A stretch of 23,777 nucleotides of DNA, from contig JBHEKP010000141.1 of assembly GCA_041859375.1 (NCBI GenBank), forward strand, positions 1 through 23,777, written 5' to 3'. A program made the position numbers and the translations under genes. Under the pieces are notes generated by a model. That model saw only the letters and a program-made list of their open reading frames with translations. It did no database searches and was not told where the DNA came from. The stretch is from JBHEKP01 sp041859375. GTDB taxonomy: Bacteria > Hydrogenedentota > Hydrogenedentia > Hydrogenedentales > CAITNO01. How positions within the stretch are numbered: position 1 is the stretch's first letter; every line of letters begins with the position of its first letter. Shown here piece by piece: positions 1-7,101 of the stretch.

Positions 1-1
1 G

Positions 2-628
2 GCCACCTCCGCCGACGGCATCCACTGGACCAAAACGGCCCAGCCGCTCATGATTGAGGAGGCGGCAACGGCGGAGGCGGAGGACGACACGGCCCACCTG
101 ATGGACTACCACCGCCCCTCGCTGATGTTTGAGGACGGCAAATGGCGGCTCTGGTTTGACTACTGGTGCCCGCCCCACGGCGTGTGCATGGGCCTTGCCG
201 AAAACACCGGGGAATTCGGCGCGGCGGGCGGGTTCAAAATGCGCCACAACCCGCGCACGCCGCTGATAAAAACCTGGACCAACCCGGAGGTCGTGAAAAT
301 CGGCGGCCTGTACCATTGCTTTGCCGATCCGCCCGGTTATCCCCCCACCGTGCCGGACACCGACGGGGGGAGGCTGTGGAGCACCCGCCAGATTTGCGAG
401 GCCGTGTCGGAAGACGGGCTGCATTGGAAAATACTGGGGTTTCTGCCGCCGGATCCGGGCGTGCCGGCCTGCCATGTACCCCAGGCGCTCCGGGTGCGAA
501 AAGACGGTGCGGACACGCTCTGCCTGTTCTACGCCACCCAGAAGGGCGCCCGTTTCCAGCTAAGGCCCGGCGAGGCGTACGACTACCGCTACGACGCCAT
601 CCGCGCCTGGCGGAAGCCGCTGAAATAG
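2..628 (+). CDS. Five-bladed beta-propeller (GH43/GH32-like) protein, 5'-truncated
   Basis: The frame is open from the left edge, so the N-terminus lies outside the window; an internal ATG at 50 is not the natural start. The visible 208 residues begin ATSADGIHWTK and contain a second SEDGLHWK blade motif. These aromatic DG-x-W signatures recur in five-bladed propeller glycosidases and phosphorylases of the GH43/GH32/GH130 type. Further blade-like strands read LMFEDGKWRLWFDYW and KIGGLYHCFADP. The likely role is binding or cleaving glycans, but no catalytic acid can be assigned from this fragment. It ends 13 bp before the stop of the convergent membrane gene and lies upstream of another propeller gene (1295-2743), which suggests a carbohydrate-related cluster. 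The reading frame is secure; the substrate is unknown. Confidence 0.75.
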   Translation, partial: ATSADGIHWTKTAQPLMIEEAATAEAEDDTAHLMDYHRPSLMFEDGKWRLWFDYWCPPHGVCMGLAENTGEFGAAGGFKMRHNPRTPLIKTWTNPEVVKIGGLYHCFADPPGYPPTVPDTDGGRLWSTRQICEAVSEDGLHWKILGFLPPDPGVPACHVPQALRVRKDGADTLCLFYATQKGARFQLRPGEAYDYRYDAIRAWRKPLK

Positions 629-641
629 TCCGTTCCGCCGC

Positions 642-1115
642 CTACCGCGCGGGCCGCTCCGGCAGGTCCTCCACCCGCAGGCCGCGCACCAGCACCACCG
701 CGCAGGCGTCTATGCGGCGGTTCAGAAACTCCAGCCACAGGCCCAGGAAAAACCAGAAGGGCGCGTAGGTGAGCGTTATCTGGCCGCGCAGGTTCAGGGG
801 TAAATCGCTGTAATCCCAGATGTTCAGCCCGAAGAGGGTGAAGATCTCGCCGGACACATACTCCACCAGGAAAATGCCCAGCATGTACACCACGGCTCGG
901 GCCGCCAGGGGAAAGCGCCGCTTGGTGAGCGCCGCCGATATCGGCGCCACCGCCAGCCCGAGAATCCCGTAGTCAAGCATCATCCAAGGCGACGTGCCGC
1001 CCCGGAAATTCCAGTTGCCCCGGAGCAGGCTGGAGATGGCGGTGAAAAACACCTCAACCAGCAGCCCGAACAGGGCGAACAACAGCACACGAACCAGCAC
1101 ACGGCGTGTTTCCAT
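642..1115 (-). CDS. CmpB-like (putative ABC-transporter type IV) small membrane protein
   Basis: This is a 157-residue integral membrane protein with about four hydrophobic segments at roughly residues 8-28, 45-65, 72-95 and 115-132. The pattern of IWDYSDLPLNLRGQITL followed by an aromatic FWFFLGLW helix is characteristic of the CmpB-like putative ABC-transporter family (PF06541 type), whose function is poorly known. I start at the ATG at 1115 rather than the longer frame to 1184, because GGAGG stands six bases upstream and the extra N-terminus would be hydrophilic. It is transcribed divergently from the propeller gene at 1295. The ~180-bp gap probably holds promoters for both, but I see no convincing pair of boxes there. 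Membrane location is sure; any transport role is only inferred from family naming. Confidence 0.7.
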   Translation of the reverse strand: METRRVLVRVLLFALFGLLVEVFFTAISSLLRGNWNFRGGTSPWMMLDYGILGLAVAPISAALTKRRFPLAARAVVYMLGIFLVEYVSGEIFTLFGLNIWDYSDLPLNLRGQITLTYAPFWFFLGLWLEFLNRRIDACAVVLVRGLRVEDLPERPAR

Positions 1116-1294
1116 CACTGCCTCCTCCAAATGTTGCACCATGGGATGGTTGGTTTGACCCGCACCGGGGGATGTTGGTGTCAAGATCCGTGCATTTTGG
1201 CCGGGAATCGCCGCGGGGGCGCTTCGCTTCCCATGCGGCGGCCGTGTTATTGTGGTTGCGGGCGCTCAACCGCGCCAGAACCGGAGGAAAGACC

Positions 1295-2743
1295 ATGGGA
1301 CGCGTGAAGTCACTGTTGTTGTTGGCGGCCCTTGCGGCGCTGGTGTCCTTGTCCGCGCCGGCGGAAGACGCCGCGGACATCGGCGGGCGCCTTGAGCCCT
1401 TCTTTGACCGCTGGCTCGTCGGTTCCCTCGACGGCGCGTCCCATGTGCTCCACGAGTTCCATCCGGCGGGCACGGCGATCACCTTCGACGCGCCCTGGGA
1501 GGGCCGTTACTGCGGCTATGTCACCGTGTTCAAGGACGGCCCGCTCTACCGCATGTACTACCGGGGCCTGCCCGAACCGAACAAGGACGGCTCGGACACC
1601 GAGGTGACCTGCTACGCCGAAAGCGCCGACGGCATCCGCTGGACCAAGCCGGAACTGGGCCTCTTTGAGGTGAACGGCTCCACCGCCAACAATGTCGTCA
1701 TCGCCGGACAGGCGCCCTACTCGCACAATTTCTCGCCCTTCCTGGACGCGCGCCCCGGCGTGCCCGACAGCGAGAAGTACAAGGCCCTCGCGGGCACCAG
1801 CGAAAAGGGGCTCGCCGCCTTTGCCAGCGCCGACGGCGTCCGCTGGCGCATGGTGAAACCGGCGGTCATCACCAAGGGCGCCTTCGACTCGCAGAACGTG
1901 GCCTTCTGGTCCGCGGCGGAGCAGTGCTACCTGTGCTACTTCCGCACATGGACCGAGGGCGACTGGGGCGGCGCGCGCTGGGTCAGCCGCACCACCTCCC
2001 AGGACTTCCTCAACTGGACCGAACCCGTGCGGATGGACAAGGGCGACGCGCCCTGGGAAAACATCTACACCAACGAGACCCTGCCCTACTTCCGCGCGCC
2101 CCACCTCTATGTGTCCGTGGCGGCGCGGTTCATGCCCGGACGGCGCGTGGTGCCCAAGGACGAGGCCGCCGCCCTCGGCATCCAGGGCGGCTACGCCGAC
2201 GACTGCTCCGACAGCGTGCTCATGACCAGCCGCGGCGGCAACCGCTACGACCGCACCTTCATGGAGGGACTGATCAAGCCCGGCATCGGCTATGAAAACT
2301 GGACCTCACGCTCCAACTACCCCGCCTACGGCATCGTGCCCACCGGCGAAAGGGAAATGTCGCTCTACATCCAGGCCAACTACGGCCAACCCACCGCCCA
2401 CCTCGTGCGCTACGCCATCCGGCCCGACGGGCTCGCCTCCATCCGGGCACCCTACACCGGCGGCGAGATGACCACCCGGCCCCTCACCTTCGCCGGAAAA
2501 CGGCTCCGCCTCAACTACGCCACCTCCGCCGCCGGTTCCGTGCGCGTCGAGGTTCAGGACGCGGCGGGTGCGCCCCTCCCCGGATTCGCCGCCGACGACT
2601 GCCCCGAAATCATAGGGAACTTCCTCGACCGCGAAGTACGCTGGAACGGGGACACCGACCTCTCCGCCCTCGCCGGAACCCCCGTCCGCCTCCGTTTCGT
2701 CATGAAAGACGCCGACCTCTTCGCCATCCAGTTCACGGAGTGA
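1295..2743 (+). CDS. Secreted five-bladed beta-propeller protein with C-terminal beta-sandwich
   Basis: The product is about 482 residues. The ATG at 1295 is chosen because AGGAGG-like GGAGGA lies about six bases upstream and a clear signal peptide follows at once (MGRVKSLLLLAALAALVSLS, cut near APAE). The propeller region carries blade motifs such as ESADGIRWTKP and SADGVRWRMVKP, as in GH32/GH43-like secreted proteins of Planctomycetes-type bacteria. After about residue 370 the chain becomes beta-rich, with strands KRLRLNYAT, SVRVEVQD and VRLRFVMKDADLFAIQF, suggesting a small C-terminal jelly-roll domain. It probably acts outside the cytoplasm on plant or algal glycans, but the substrate and catalytic residues are not visible. 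The last 60 bp are duplicated almost perfectly at 7262-7321 and a decayed piece lies at 3915-3985, so this gene end is a recombination hot spot. Confidence 0.75.
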   Translation: MGRVKSLLLLAALAALVSLSAPAEDAADIGGRLEPFFDRWLVGSLDGASHVLHEFHPAGTAITFDAPWEGRYCGYVTVFKDGPLYRMYYRGLPEPNKDGSDTEVTCYAESADGIRWTKPELGLFEVNGSTANNVVIAGQAPYSHNFSPFLDARPGVPDSEKYKALAGTSEKGLAAFASADGVRWRMVKPAVITKGAFDSQNVAFWSAAEQCYLCYFRTWTEGDWGGARWVSRTTSQDFLNWTEPVRMDKGDAPWENIYTNETLPYFRAPHLYVSVAARFMPGRRVVPKDEAAALGIQGGYADDCSDSVLMTSRGGNRYDRTFMEGLIKPGIGYENWTSRSNYPAYGIVPTGEREMSLYIQANYGQPTAHLVRYAIRPDGLASIRAPYTGGEMTTRPLTFAGKRLRLNYATSAAGSVRVEVQDAAGAPLPGFAADDCPEIIGNFLDREVRWNGDTDLSALAGTPVRLRFVMKDADLFAIQFTE

Positions 2744-2761
2744 AAAAAACAAGAAACGGGA

Positions 2762-2790
2762 TTGACAAATCACAACAACTCTGATAGTTT
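2762..2790 (+). promoter_or_regulatory. Possible sigma-70 promoter upstream of the AT-rich orphan
   Basis: A perfect -35 box TTGACA (2762-2767) is followed after 17 bases by TAGTTT, or after 15 bases by GATAGT. Both are weak -10 matches. Transcription from here would run straight into the hairpin at 2814-2848 before reaching the orphan gene at 2942. The similar TTGACAAA...TAGTTTAC at 7059 near the second module has 11 fewer bases between the boxes, so only this copy has promoter spacing. Confidence 0.35.
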
Positions 2791-2810
2791 ACAATCAAGT
2801 TGCGAGTATC

Positions 2811-2932
2811 TCTCGTCACCAAGTTGTATTTGGTGACGGGTGTTTTTTCGAAGTTTTATTTCATTTTTGCCGTGTAATGGGATTTTGCGGAGATACTGTT
2901 TGTTGTGAAGCACAACTTCGCGGACAAGGGAG
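2811..2932 (+). repeat. Hairpin module, copy 1 (about 120 bp)
   Basis: This stretch matches 7102-7220 over about 120 bases with scattered substitutions, by eye close to nine in ten identical, in the same orientation. It is made of small inverted repeats sharing an AAG-N5-CTT geometry: CACCAAGTTGTATTTGGTG (degenerate CTT), GAAGTTTTATTTC (degenerate) and GAAGCACAACTTC near 2908-2920. The module is non-coding on both strands. It ends in the AAGGGAG that serves as the ribosome binding site of the next gene, so that gene sits flush against the module. Confidence 0.75.
2814..2848 (+). terminator. Intrinsic terminator-like hairpin inside module copy 1
   Basis: CGTCACCAA (2814-2822) pairs perfectly with TTGGTGACG (2830-2838) across a seven-base loop, followed by GGTG and a run of six T. 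This is the usual form of a Rho-independent terminator and lies 70 bp after the propeller stop codon. The sister hairpin at 7105-7129 is a perfect 10-bp stem, but its T-run is interrupted (GTTTCTTC), so only this copy looks fully competent. Confidence 0.6.
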
Positions 2933-2941
2933 ATGTATAAC

Positions 2942-3856
2942 ATGAGCGCCACAAATAATCATTCATTTATATTTGCGCCTACTATTATGTGTTTATTGTT
3001 TGTATTTATATCAACTGCCTTTACGCAACCATATGCATCAATGATAATGACAAAAGAAGAGGAAGAATTGAATAAAAAATTCATAAATAGATTGAAGGAA
3101 TTAGAGCCATATATAGTTGCTGAAGGTATACTTGGAAATAATGGAGAGATTATCTTTTTAAATAGAAAAAAATATGTCAATGAATATTTGGTATTTGATA
3201 ACATTATTATTATTGACAATAAAGATAAAACGTTTTCATCGTATTATAAAAAATGGCCATTAGTGCATAGTTATGGAAAGATAAATAAAAATGGAAGAAT
3301 AGATTATTCACATGTCGACGCCCTTGACTTTACCAATTCAAAGAAATTCTCAGGCCCTAAAAAATGGCCTAAAAGATGCGGGGAACCAATTAAAATCTCT
3401 GGGCTGGTGGGTGAAAAAGACTGGATTATGATCAATTCCAAGCCATACATAATATTTCATATCCCAAAAAATACGATGGGCTTTATGTATGAGTTGTATA
3501 ACGGAAAATTGTTTTATCCGGGAGGCAACGCAAAAATGATAAAAACCTCCTCTCTTTGCTATATTGTCCAAACCAACGAAAAAAAGATAGAAATCAAACG
3601 ATGCATTGACAATACCAATGTTTGCATAATTGAAAACACAGATGATTTTAGACCGTCAAGAATTACTTGGATTGATGCCGAAAAAGGACCTTGGTTCAAT
3701 GGAGTATGGCCATACATGGAAAAGCAAAACCTTCCCGTCATGCCAGACAAAATGCTCTTACTTTCTCCTGATAATAGTATTATAGAGCGTAAATATAAAT
3801 ACATTAATGAACACGGGGATAAAATAGAAATTCTTCAACCAATATCACGCGAATAA
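2942..3856 (+). CDS. AT-rich orphan secreted protein, function unknown
   Basis: I do not recognise this 304-residue protein. The ATG at 2942 is preferred because AAGGGAG lies nine bases upstream; the in-frame ATG at 2933 overlaps that site. The N-terminus carries a hydrophobic stretch at about residues 8-28 (FIFAPTIMCLLFVFISTAF), reading as a signal peptide or anchor. The mature part is mixed charged/aromatic, lysine- and isoleucine-rich, with paired Trp-Pro motifs (KKWPLVH, KKWPKRCGEP, GPWFNGVWPYM) and no catalytic signature I can name. Base composition is strikingly AT-rich, with AAA, AAT and ATA codons, against GC-rich neighbours on both sides. It lies directly after hairpin module 1. Horizontal acquisition is the simplest reading. 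The ORF is long and uninterrupted with a good ribosome site, so it is likely a real gene. Confidence 0.65.
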   Translation: MSATNNHSFIFAPTIMCLLFVFISTAFTQPYASMIMTKEEEELNKKFINRLKELEPYIVAEGILGNNGEIIFLNRKKYVNEYLVFDNIIIIDNKDKTFSSYYKKWPLVHSYGKINKNGRIDYSHVDALDFTNSKKFSGPKKWPKRCGEPIKISGLVGEKDWIMINSKPYIIFHIPKNTMGFMYELYNGKLFYPGGNAKMIKTSSLCYIVQTNEKKIEIKRCIDNTNVCIIENTDDFRPSRITWIDAEKGPWFNGVWPYMEKQNLPVMPDKMLLLSPDNSIIERKYKYINEHGDKIEILQPISRE

Positions 3857-3914
3857 ATACCCATAAAATTATGATTTATTATTTTAATATATGCCACAAA
3901 TCAGTATTTTTCAT

Positions 3915-3985
3915 TGGAACGGCCACCTGACCTTTTTGTCCAGACAGGCCCCCACATCCGCCTTCGCTTCGTCATGGAGGATGCC
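3915..3985 (+). pseudogene. Decayed remnant of a propeller-protein 3' end
   Basis: This short stretch aligns with 2643-2714 of the secreted propeller gene: TGGAACGG at the start, and CCGCCTTCGCTTCGTCATGG against CCGCCTCCGTTTCGTCATGA near the end. It is one base shorter, so the frame is broken relative to the intact gene. In one frame it still encodes HIRLRFVMEDAG, matching VRLRFVMKDADL. It is the most diverged of three copies of this gene end in the window and has no start, promoter or downstream coding. The rest of 3857-4155 holds AT-rich sequence and a short tandem repeat. Confidence 0.55.
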
Positions 3986-4063
3986 GGGACGACGGCGATG
4001 CCAGTTCTCAGTGGGCGGCACAATTCCGTCCCTCTCCACCACCCATCCGGTTCACCTTTTTTC

Positions 4064-4090
4064 ATCCTGTCAATCCTGTCAATCCTGTCC
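4064..4090. repeat. Short tandem repeat, three 9-bp units ATCCTGTCA
   Basis: Two identical 9-base units ATCCTGTCA (4064-4072, 4073-4081) are followed by ATCCTGTCC (4082-4090). A single related CAATCCTGTC lies at about 5061-5070. It sits in the gap between the orphan gene and the nucleotidyltransferase and shows no coding or promoter role. Confidence 0.7.
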
Positions 4091-4155
4091 AAAATTCCCC
4101 TCCGGCACCCTCTGGGCATTGCACATCAAATCACCGGATAGCACGGCGCATGATG

Positions 4156-4161
4156 TATAAT
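4156..4161 (+). promoter_or_regulatory. Perfect -10 box upstream of the nucleotidyltransferase pair
   Basis: TATAAT, preceded directly by TG, lies 36 bp before the chosen start codon at 4197. No good -35 box stands at 16-18 bp spacing (the nearest, TTGCAC at 4119, is much too far), so activity would depend on the TG extension or an activator. Confidence 0.4.
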
Positions 4162-4196
4162 CAGGGCGTTTCAACAACGCGATGGTGGGACAACAA

Positions 4197-4757
4197 ATGA
4201 ACCCTTTGCTTGATGCGGCACGGGAAATCTGCGGATTCATGGAAGAGCGCGGATGGAAGTACTGCATTATTGGCGGACTTGCCGTGCAGCGGTGGGGGGA
4301 ACCGCGCACAACTCTTGACGCGGATTTCACGCTGCTCACAGGCTGGGGCGGGGAGGAACCCTATGTGACCGCATTGCTGGAAAAGTTTGCATCCCGGATA
4401 CCCGGCGGACGGGAATTTGCCCTGAGCAGGCGTGTGCTGCTGATTCATGCCTCAAACGGCAGGGATGTGGACATCGCGCTGGGGGCGCTTCCCTTTGAGG
4501 AGGAAATGGTGCGAAGGGCAACGCCTTCGGAATTTGCGCCCGGCATGGCGCTGCCCTGCTGCACCGCCGAGGATCTGTTTGTGATGAAAGCTTTTGCGGC
4601 CCGTCAGCGCGACTGGCTTGACGCGGAAAGCGTGGCGGCCCGCCAAAAATCACTGGACACGGCCTATATTCTCAATCATCTTGCCGCCCTTTGTGAGTTA
4701 AAGGAGGCTCCGGAAATCCTGGCGCGCGCCAAAAATATTTTGGGAACGGACACATGA
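4197..4757 (+). CDS. MNT/AbiEii-type nucleotidyltransferase
   Basis: The product is about 186 residues. The start at 4197 is chosen for the GGTGG eight bases upstream; an in-frame ATG at 4182 is possible. The pol-beta-type nucleotidyltransferase signature is complete: GG at residues 26-27 in IIGGLAVQRWG, the D-x-D pair at 41 and 43 in TTLDADF, and a third acidic position at D92 in GRDVDIALG. A helical C-terminal half (EDLFVMKAFAARQRDWLD) resembles AbiEii/MNT-like proteins that transfer a nucleotide to RNA or protein and often act as a toxin or antitoxin. The stop overlaps the ATG of the next gene (ATGA), so the two are translationally coupled. Catalytic competence is well supported by the residues; the substrate is unknown, and a toxin-antitoxin role is inference from gene arrangement. 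Confidence 0.72.
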   Translation: MNPLLDAAREICGFMEERGWKYCIIGGLAVQRWGEPRTTLDADFTLLTGWGGEEPYVTALLEKFASRIPGGREFALSRRVLLIHASNGRDVDIALGALPFEEEMVRRATPSEFAPGMALPCCTAEDLFVMKAFAARQRDWLDAESVAARQKSLDTAYILNHLAALCELKEAPEILARAKNILGTDT

Positions 4758-5014
4758 GCACCCCCACGCATGAGGAGCAGAAAAAACTCGTCCGGCAATG
4801 GGAGGAGACGGGAAGGGAACTGGATGAAATGCGCAAAAAGGCGTTGCGCGGCATGCCCTACAACTGGCGGGACGTTGACGCGCTGCTCGCGCTGGGGGAC
4901 ACTTATGACGGTCCGCCCCGGCTGACCAGCGGACTGGTGGAAATGCAGCGCATTTTCATGCGCGCCGCGCCGGGAAAGACGGCGGAAGACCCCGCAGGAT
5001 ATCCCGAAGAATAA
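4754..5014 (+). CDS. Small partner protein of the nucleotidyltransferase (unknown family)
   Basis: This 86-residue protein starts at an ATG that overlaps the nucleotidyltransferase stop by four bases, a classic coupled pair. The N-terminal third is a charged amphipathic helix (EEQKKLVRQWEETGRELDEM), followed by a MPYNWRDVDALLAL segment. There is no membrane segment or known catalytic motif. I cannot name the family. Its small size, acidic and helical character and coupling fit an antitoxin or regulatory subunit. The first 47 bases recur with changes at 7326-7372 as an isolated fragment, which shows that relatives of this gene have existed elsewhere in the locus. Confidence 0.6.
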   Translation: MSTPTHEEQKKLVRQWEETGRELDEMRKKALRGMPYNWRDVDALLALGDTYDGPPRLTSGLVEMQRIFMRAAPGKTAEDPAGYPEE

Positions 5015-5090
5015 CGCCCGTTCCAGGGCGTGTTCCGTCCCGCCCGTTTTCCCTCTTTTCCAATCCTGTCTATTTCACCCAGTTACCCTC

Positions 5091-5116
5091 AAAAAGATAA
5101 GATGTTCTATCTTTTT
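5091..5116. terminator. AT-rich hairpin, probable terminator of the nucleotidyltransferase pair
   Basis: AAAAAGATA (5091-5099) and TATCTTTTT (5108-5116) form a perfect 9-bp inverted repeat with an eight-base loop. The right arm ends in five T. The stem is weak because it is nearly all A-T, so it could equally be an operator for the gene at 5188. It lies 77 bp after the stop at 5014. Confidence 0.45.
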
Positions 5117-5119
5117 ATG

Positions 5120-5148
5120 TTGAATAAAGCAAAACTTTCTGGTAAAGT
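5120..5148 (+). promoter_or_regulatory. Sigma-70 promoter with overlapping inverted repeat
   Basis: TTGAAT (5120-5125) and TAAAGT (5143-5148) are separated by exactly 17 bases, each matching four of six consensus positions. A perfect inverted repeat AACTTT-N5-AAAGTT (5133-5149) covers the spacer and the -10 box, a position where a repressor could block polymerase. The gene start is 39 bp downstream. Confidence 0.45.
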
Positions 5149-5187
5149 TCACTAAATTGTATTCGAGTTTTCAAACAAGGAGGAAGC

Positions 5188-7002
5188 ATGGATATCAAAT
5201 TTCGCACTTTTGTCAAGCCTGTCTTTTTTTTAGTCTTTGTCGGAATTTTTCTAACCACATCACCTGCTTGGCCCCAGTGGAACCTTCGACTTGTGAAGGA
5301 CACAAAACCAGGGATCTCGGGTGACCATATTCAACGCTTCGTGACAACCAACGAATTGGCGTTTTATGTGGGTGGGAACAACTACTTCCAAGATTATCGT
5401 CTATATCGGACTGATGGTTCCGTCTCGGGAACTTTTGAGGTGTGCCCAAAAGGTTACTATTCAACATTAGGTTTTGATGAAACATTCGGCCTTGCCACAA
5501 CATACGACCGGGCAATTTTTACTCGGAACAATTCGGGGACCCTGCAGTTATGGCAAAGTGACGGTACCATCGCTGGAACGACATACCTAATGGATTTTGG
5601 AAACCCATACGATTCCTTAAATGTGAACCCGAATAATTTTATTTCTGCAGGTCATCAAGTCTTTTTTACCAAAATTCCAGGCCTTCTTTACCGTAGCGAT
5701 GGTTCTATTTCCGGCACATATCTTGTCAAAGATTTCTATGAGGAATTCGGGATAGCCGATCCTCTCACACAAGGTCAAGCGTTTACCAGACATTTCTGCC
5801 TCTATGACGGATTTCTCTATTTTACTGCAGGGGAACCTATGAATCCACAAATCAGCATATGGTGTTCCGATGGGACAGATTCAGGAACAAAGTCTATTTG
5901 GCAACCTGGAACAGAATATGATATTACAGGCCTTTGGAGCACGCCCGATGGACTTTATGCGGCAACTGAGCATAGTTATTTTGATTATGATATACCCGGA
6001 TTTGTTGATGCCCGAGAATTGTGGCGTATCCTTCCCATAAATAACACGGCACAGCGGGTCTATTATCAGAATGATGTTCACAAACACCACGGGGTATTGG
6101 CGCTTACCCATCTAAACGGGCAAATATATTTCAGCGTCTATGATGCCCAACAGATTTGGAAAACAGCAGGAGGAAGCCAAGCTACCATGGTGGCTGAAAT
6201 TCCAACACCAACTGGCCTTTCCTATGCACCATCAATTTCACCACTGGAAGCAACAAATACATCTATTATTTTCAGGGCGCAAACTGCTGCGGAAGGAATT
6301 GAATTGTGGTCAAGTGATGGTACAGCAGGCGGCACACACCTGTTAAGAGATTTTAACCCTGGAACCCAATCTTCTGAAATGACTTTTATTCCATTTAGTA
6401 ATGGTGAACTATTCATTTCCGCACAAGATACCATGTCTTCAACCACTTCATATATTCTTAAAACTGATGGAACAGACATTGGGACAATTCAAGTACTTCT
6501 ATCACCTGTGCACATTGAACCGACAAATATTTGTCAGTTTAACGACGGGTATCTTCTGATGTCCCGAAATTCAACCGTTGGAATTGAACCCTTCTTCCTC
6601 TATGAAGGCAATTTTTCCATTATTAAGCAACCTACACCGATTGGACCTGTGGAGGTGAATTCCATGGCTAAGTTCACGGTTGAGGTTCCTCTGTGGGCAA
6701 AGCCATGCACCACTTATCAATGGTTTTTAAACAACGTGCCAATTAATAGTGCCACAGATTCCCAGCTGATTATCCCAGTCGTTCAATACCCGAATTCAGG
6801 TTCATACGCATGTCGTGTTACCTACAACGAAGGCGTTGGCGATCTCACAGTTCTGTCCAATTCAGTTTATTTGAGTGTTGTTGAAGAGATGTCTGCCACG
6901 TCAATTTTAATGCTTATTTTCCTCATGATATTATTTTGTGTCCTTGGTGTATGCTACTCCCCACATTATCATTTCCAGCGTAATGAAAAAAGAGGCCAAT
7001 AG
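5188..7002 (+). CDS. Surface protein with ELWxxDGTxxGT repeats, Ig-like domain and C-terminal anchor
   Basis: The product is 604 residues. The ATG at 5188 follows AAGGAGG at ideal spacing. Residues 1-29 are a signal peptide (hydrophobic FFLVFVGIFL, cut near PAWPQ). At least six ELWxxDGTxxGT-type repeats are readable at about 72-82, 121-131, 167-177, 224-234, 372-383 and 423-433, for example ELWSSDGTAGGTHLL. These repeats build a propeller-like extracellular domain. Residues about 480-564 look like an Ig-like domain (TTYQWFLNN, then NSGSYACRV). A hydrophobic helix at 571-590 and a short basic tail (RNEKRGQ) close the chain, as a membrane anchor or a sorting signal. GC content is clearly below that of flanking housekeeping genes. 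The likely role is adhesion or surface binding; there is no ligand evidence. Confidence 0.75.
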   Translation: MDIKFRTFVKPVFFLVFVGIFLTTSPAWPQWNLRLVKDTKPGISGDHIQRFVTTNELAFYVGGNNYFQDYRLYRTDGSVSGTFEVCPKGYYSTLGFDETFGLATTYDRAIFTRNNSGTLQLWQSDGTIAGTTYLMDFGNPYDSLNVNPNNFISAGHQVFFTKIPGLLYRSDGSISGTYLVKDFYEEFGIADPLTQGQAFTRHFCLYDGFLYFTAGEPMNPQISIWCSDGTDSGTKSIWQPGTEYDITGLWSTPDGLYAATEHSYFDYDIPGFVDARELWRILPINNTAQRVYYQNDVHKHHGVLALTHLNGQIYFSVYDAQQIWKTAGGSQATMVAEIPTPTGLSYAPSISPLEATNTSIIFRAQTAAEGIELWSSDGTAGGTHLLRDFNPGTQSSEMTFIPFSNGELFISAQDTMSSTTSYILKTDGTDIGTIQVLLSPVHIEPTNICQFNDGYLLMSRNSTVGIEPFFLYEGNFSIIKQPTPIGPVEVNSMAKFTVEVPLWAKPCTTYQWFLNNVPINSATDSQLIIPVVQYPNSGSYACRVTYNEGVGDLTVLSNSVYLSVVEEMSATSILMLIFLMILFCVLGVCYSPHYHFQRNEKRGQ

Positions 7003-7101
7003 TCATCACGTTACAAACTCATTTTAGAACAGTTCTAGATGGTGCTGATGTGAAATAGTTGACAAAGTGGTAGTTTACCGGGATGGCAACGATACCATTC
7101 T

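Noticed and set aside
1155..1184. TTGAC...GTCAA symmetry upstream of the secreted propeller gene as an operator like that at 10610
   Set aside because: Arms are only 5-6 bp and no -10 box lies at proper spacing from TTGACC.
4064..4090. Three 9-bp units considered as a CRISPR-like or iteron array
   Set aside because: Units are too short and directly adjacent without spacers, there are only three, and no cas or replication gene is near.
7025..7037. TAGAAC-A-GTTCTA palindrome considered as a LexA-type box
   Set aside because: The spacing between half sites is too short for known LexA boxes and no SOS gene or promoter is next to it.
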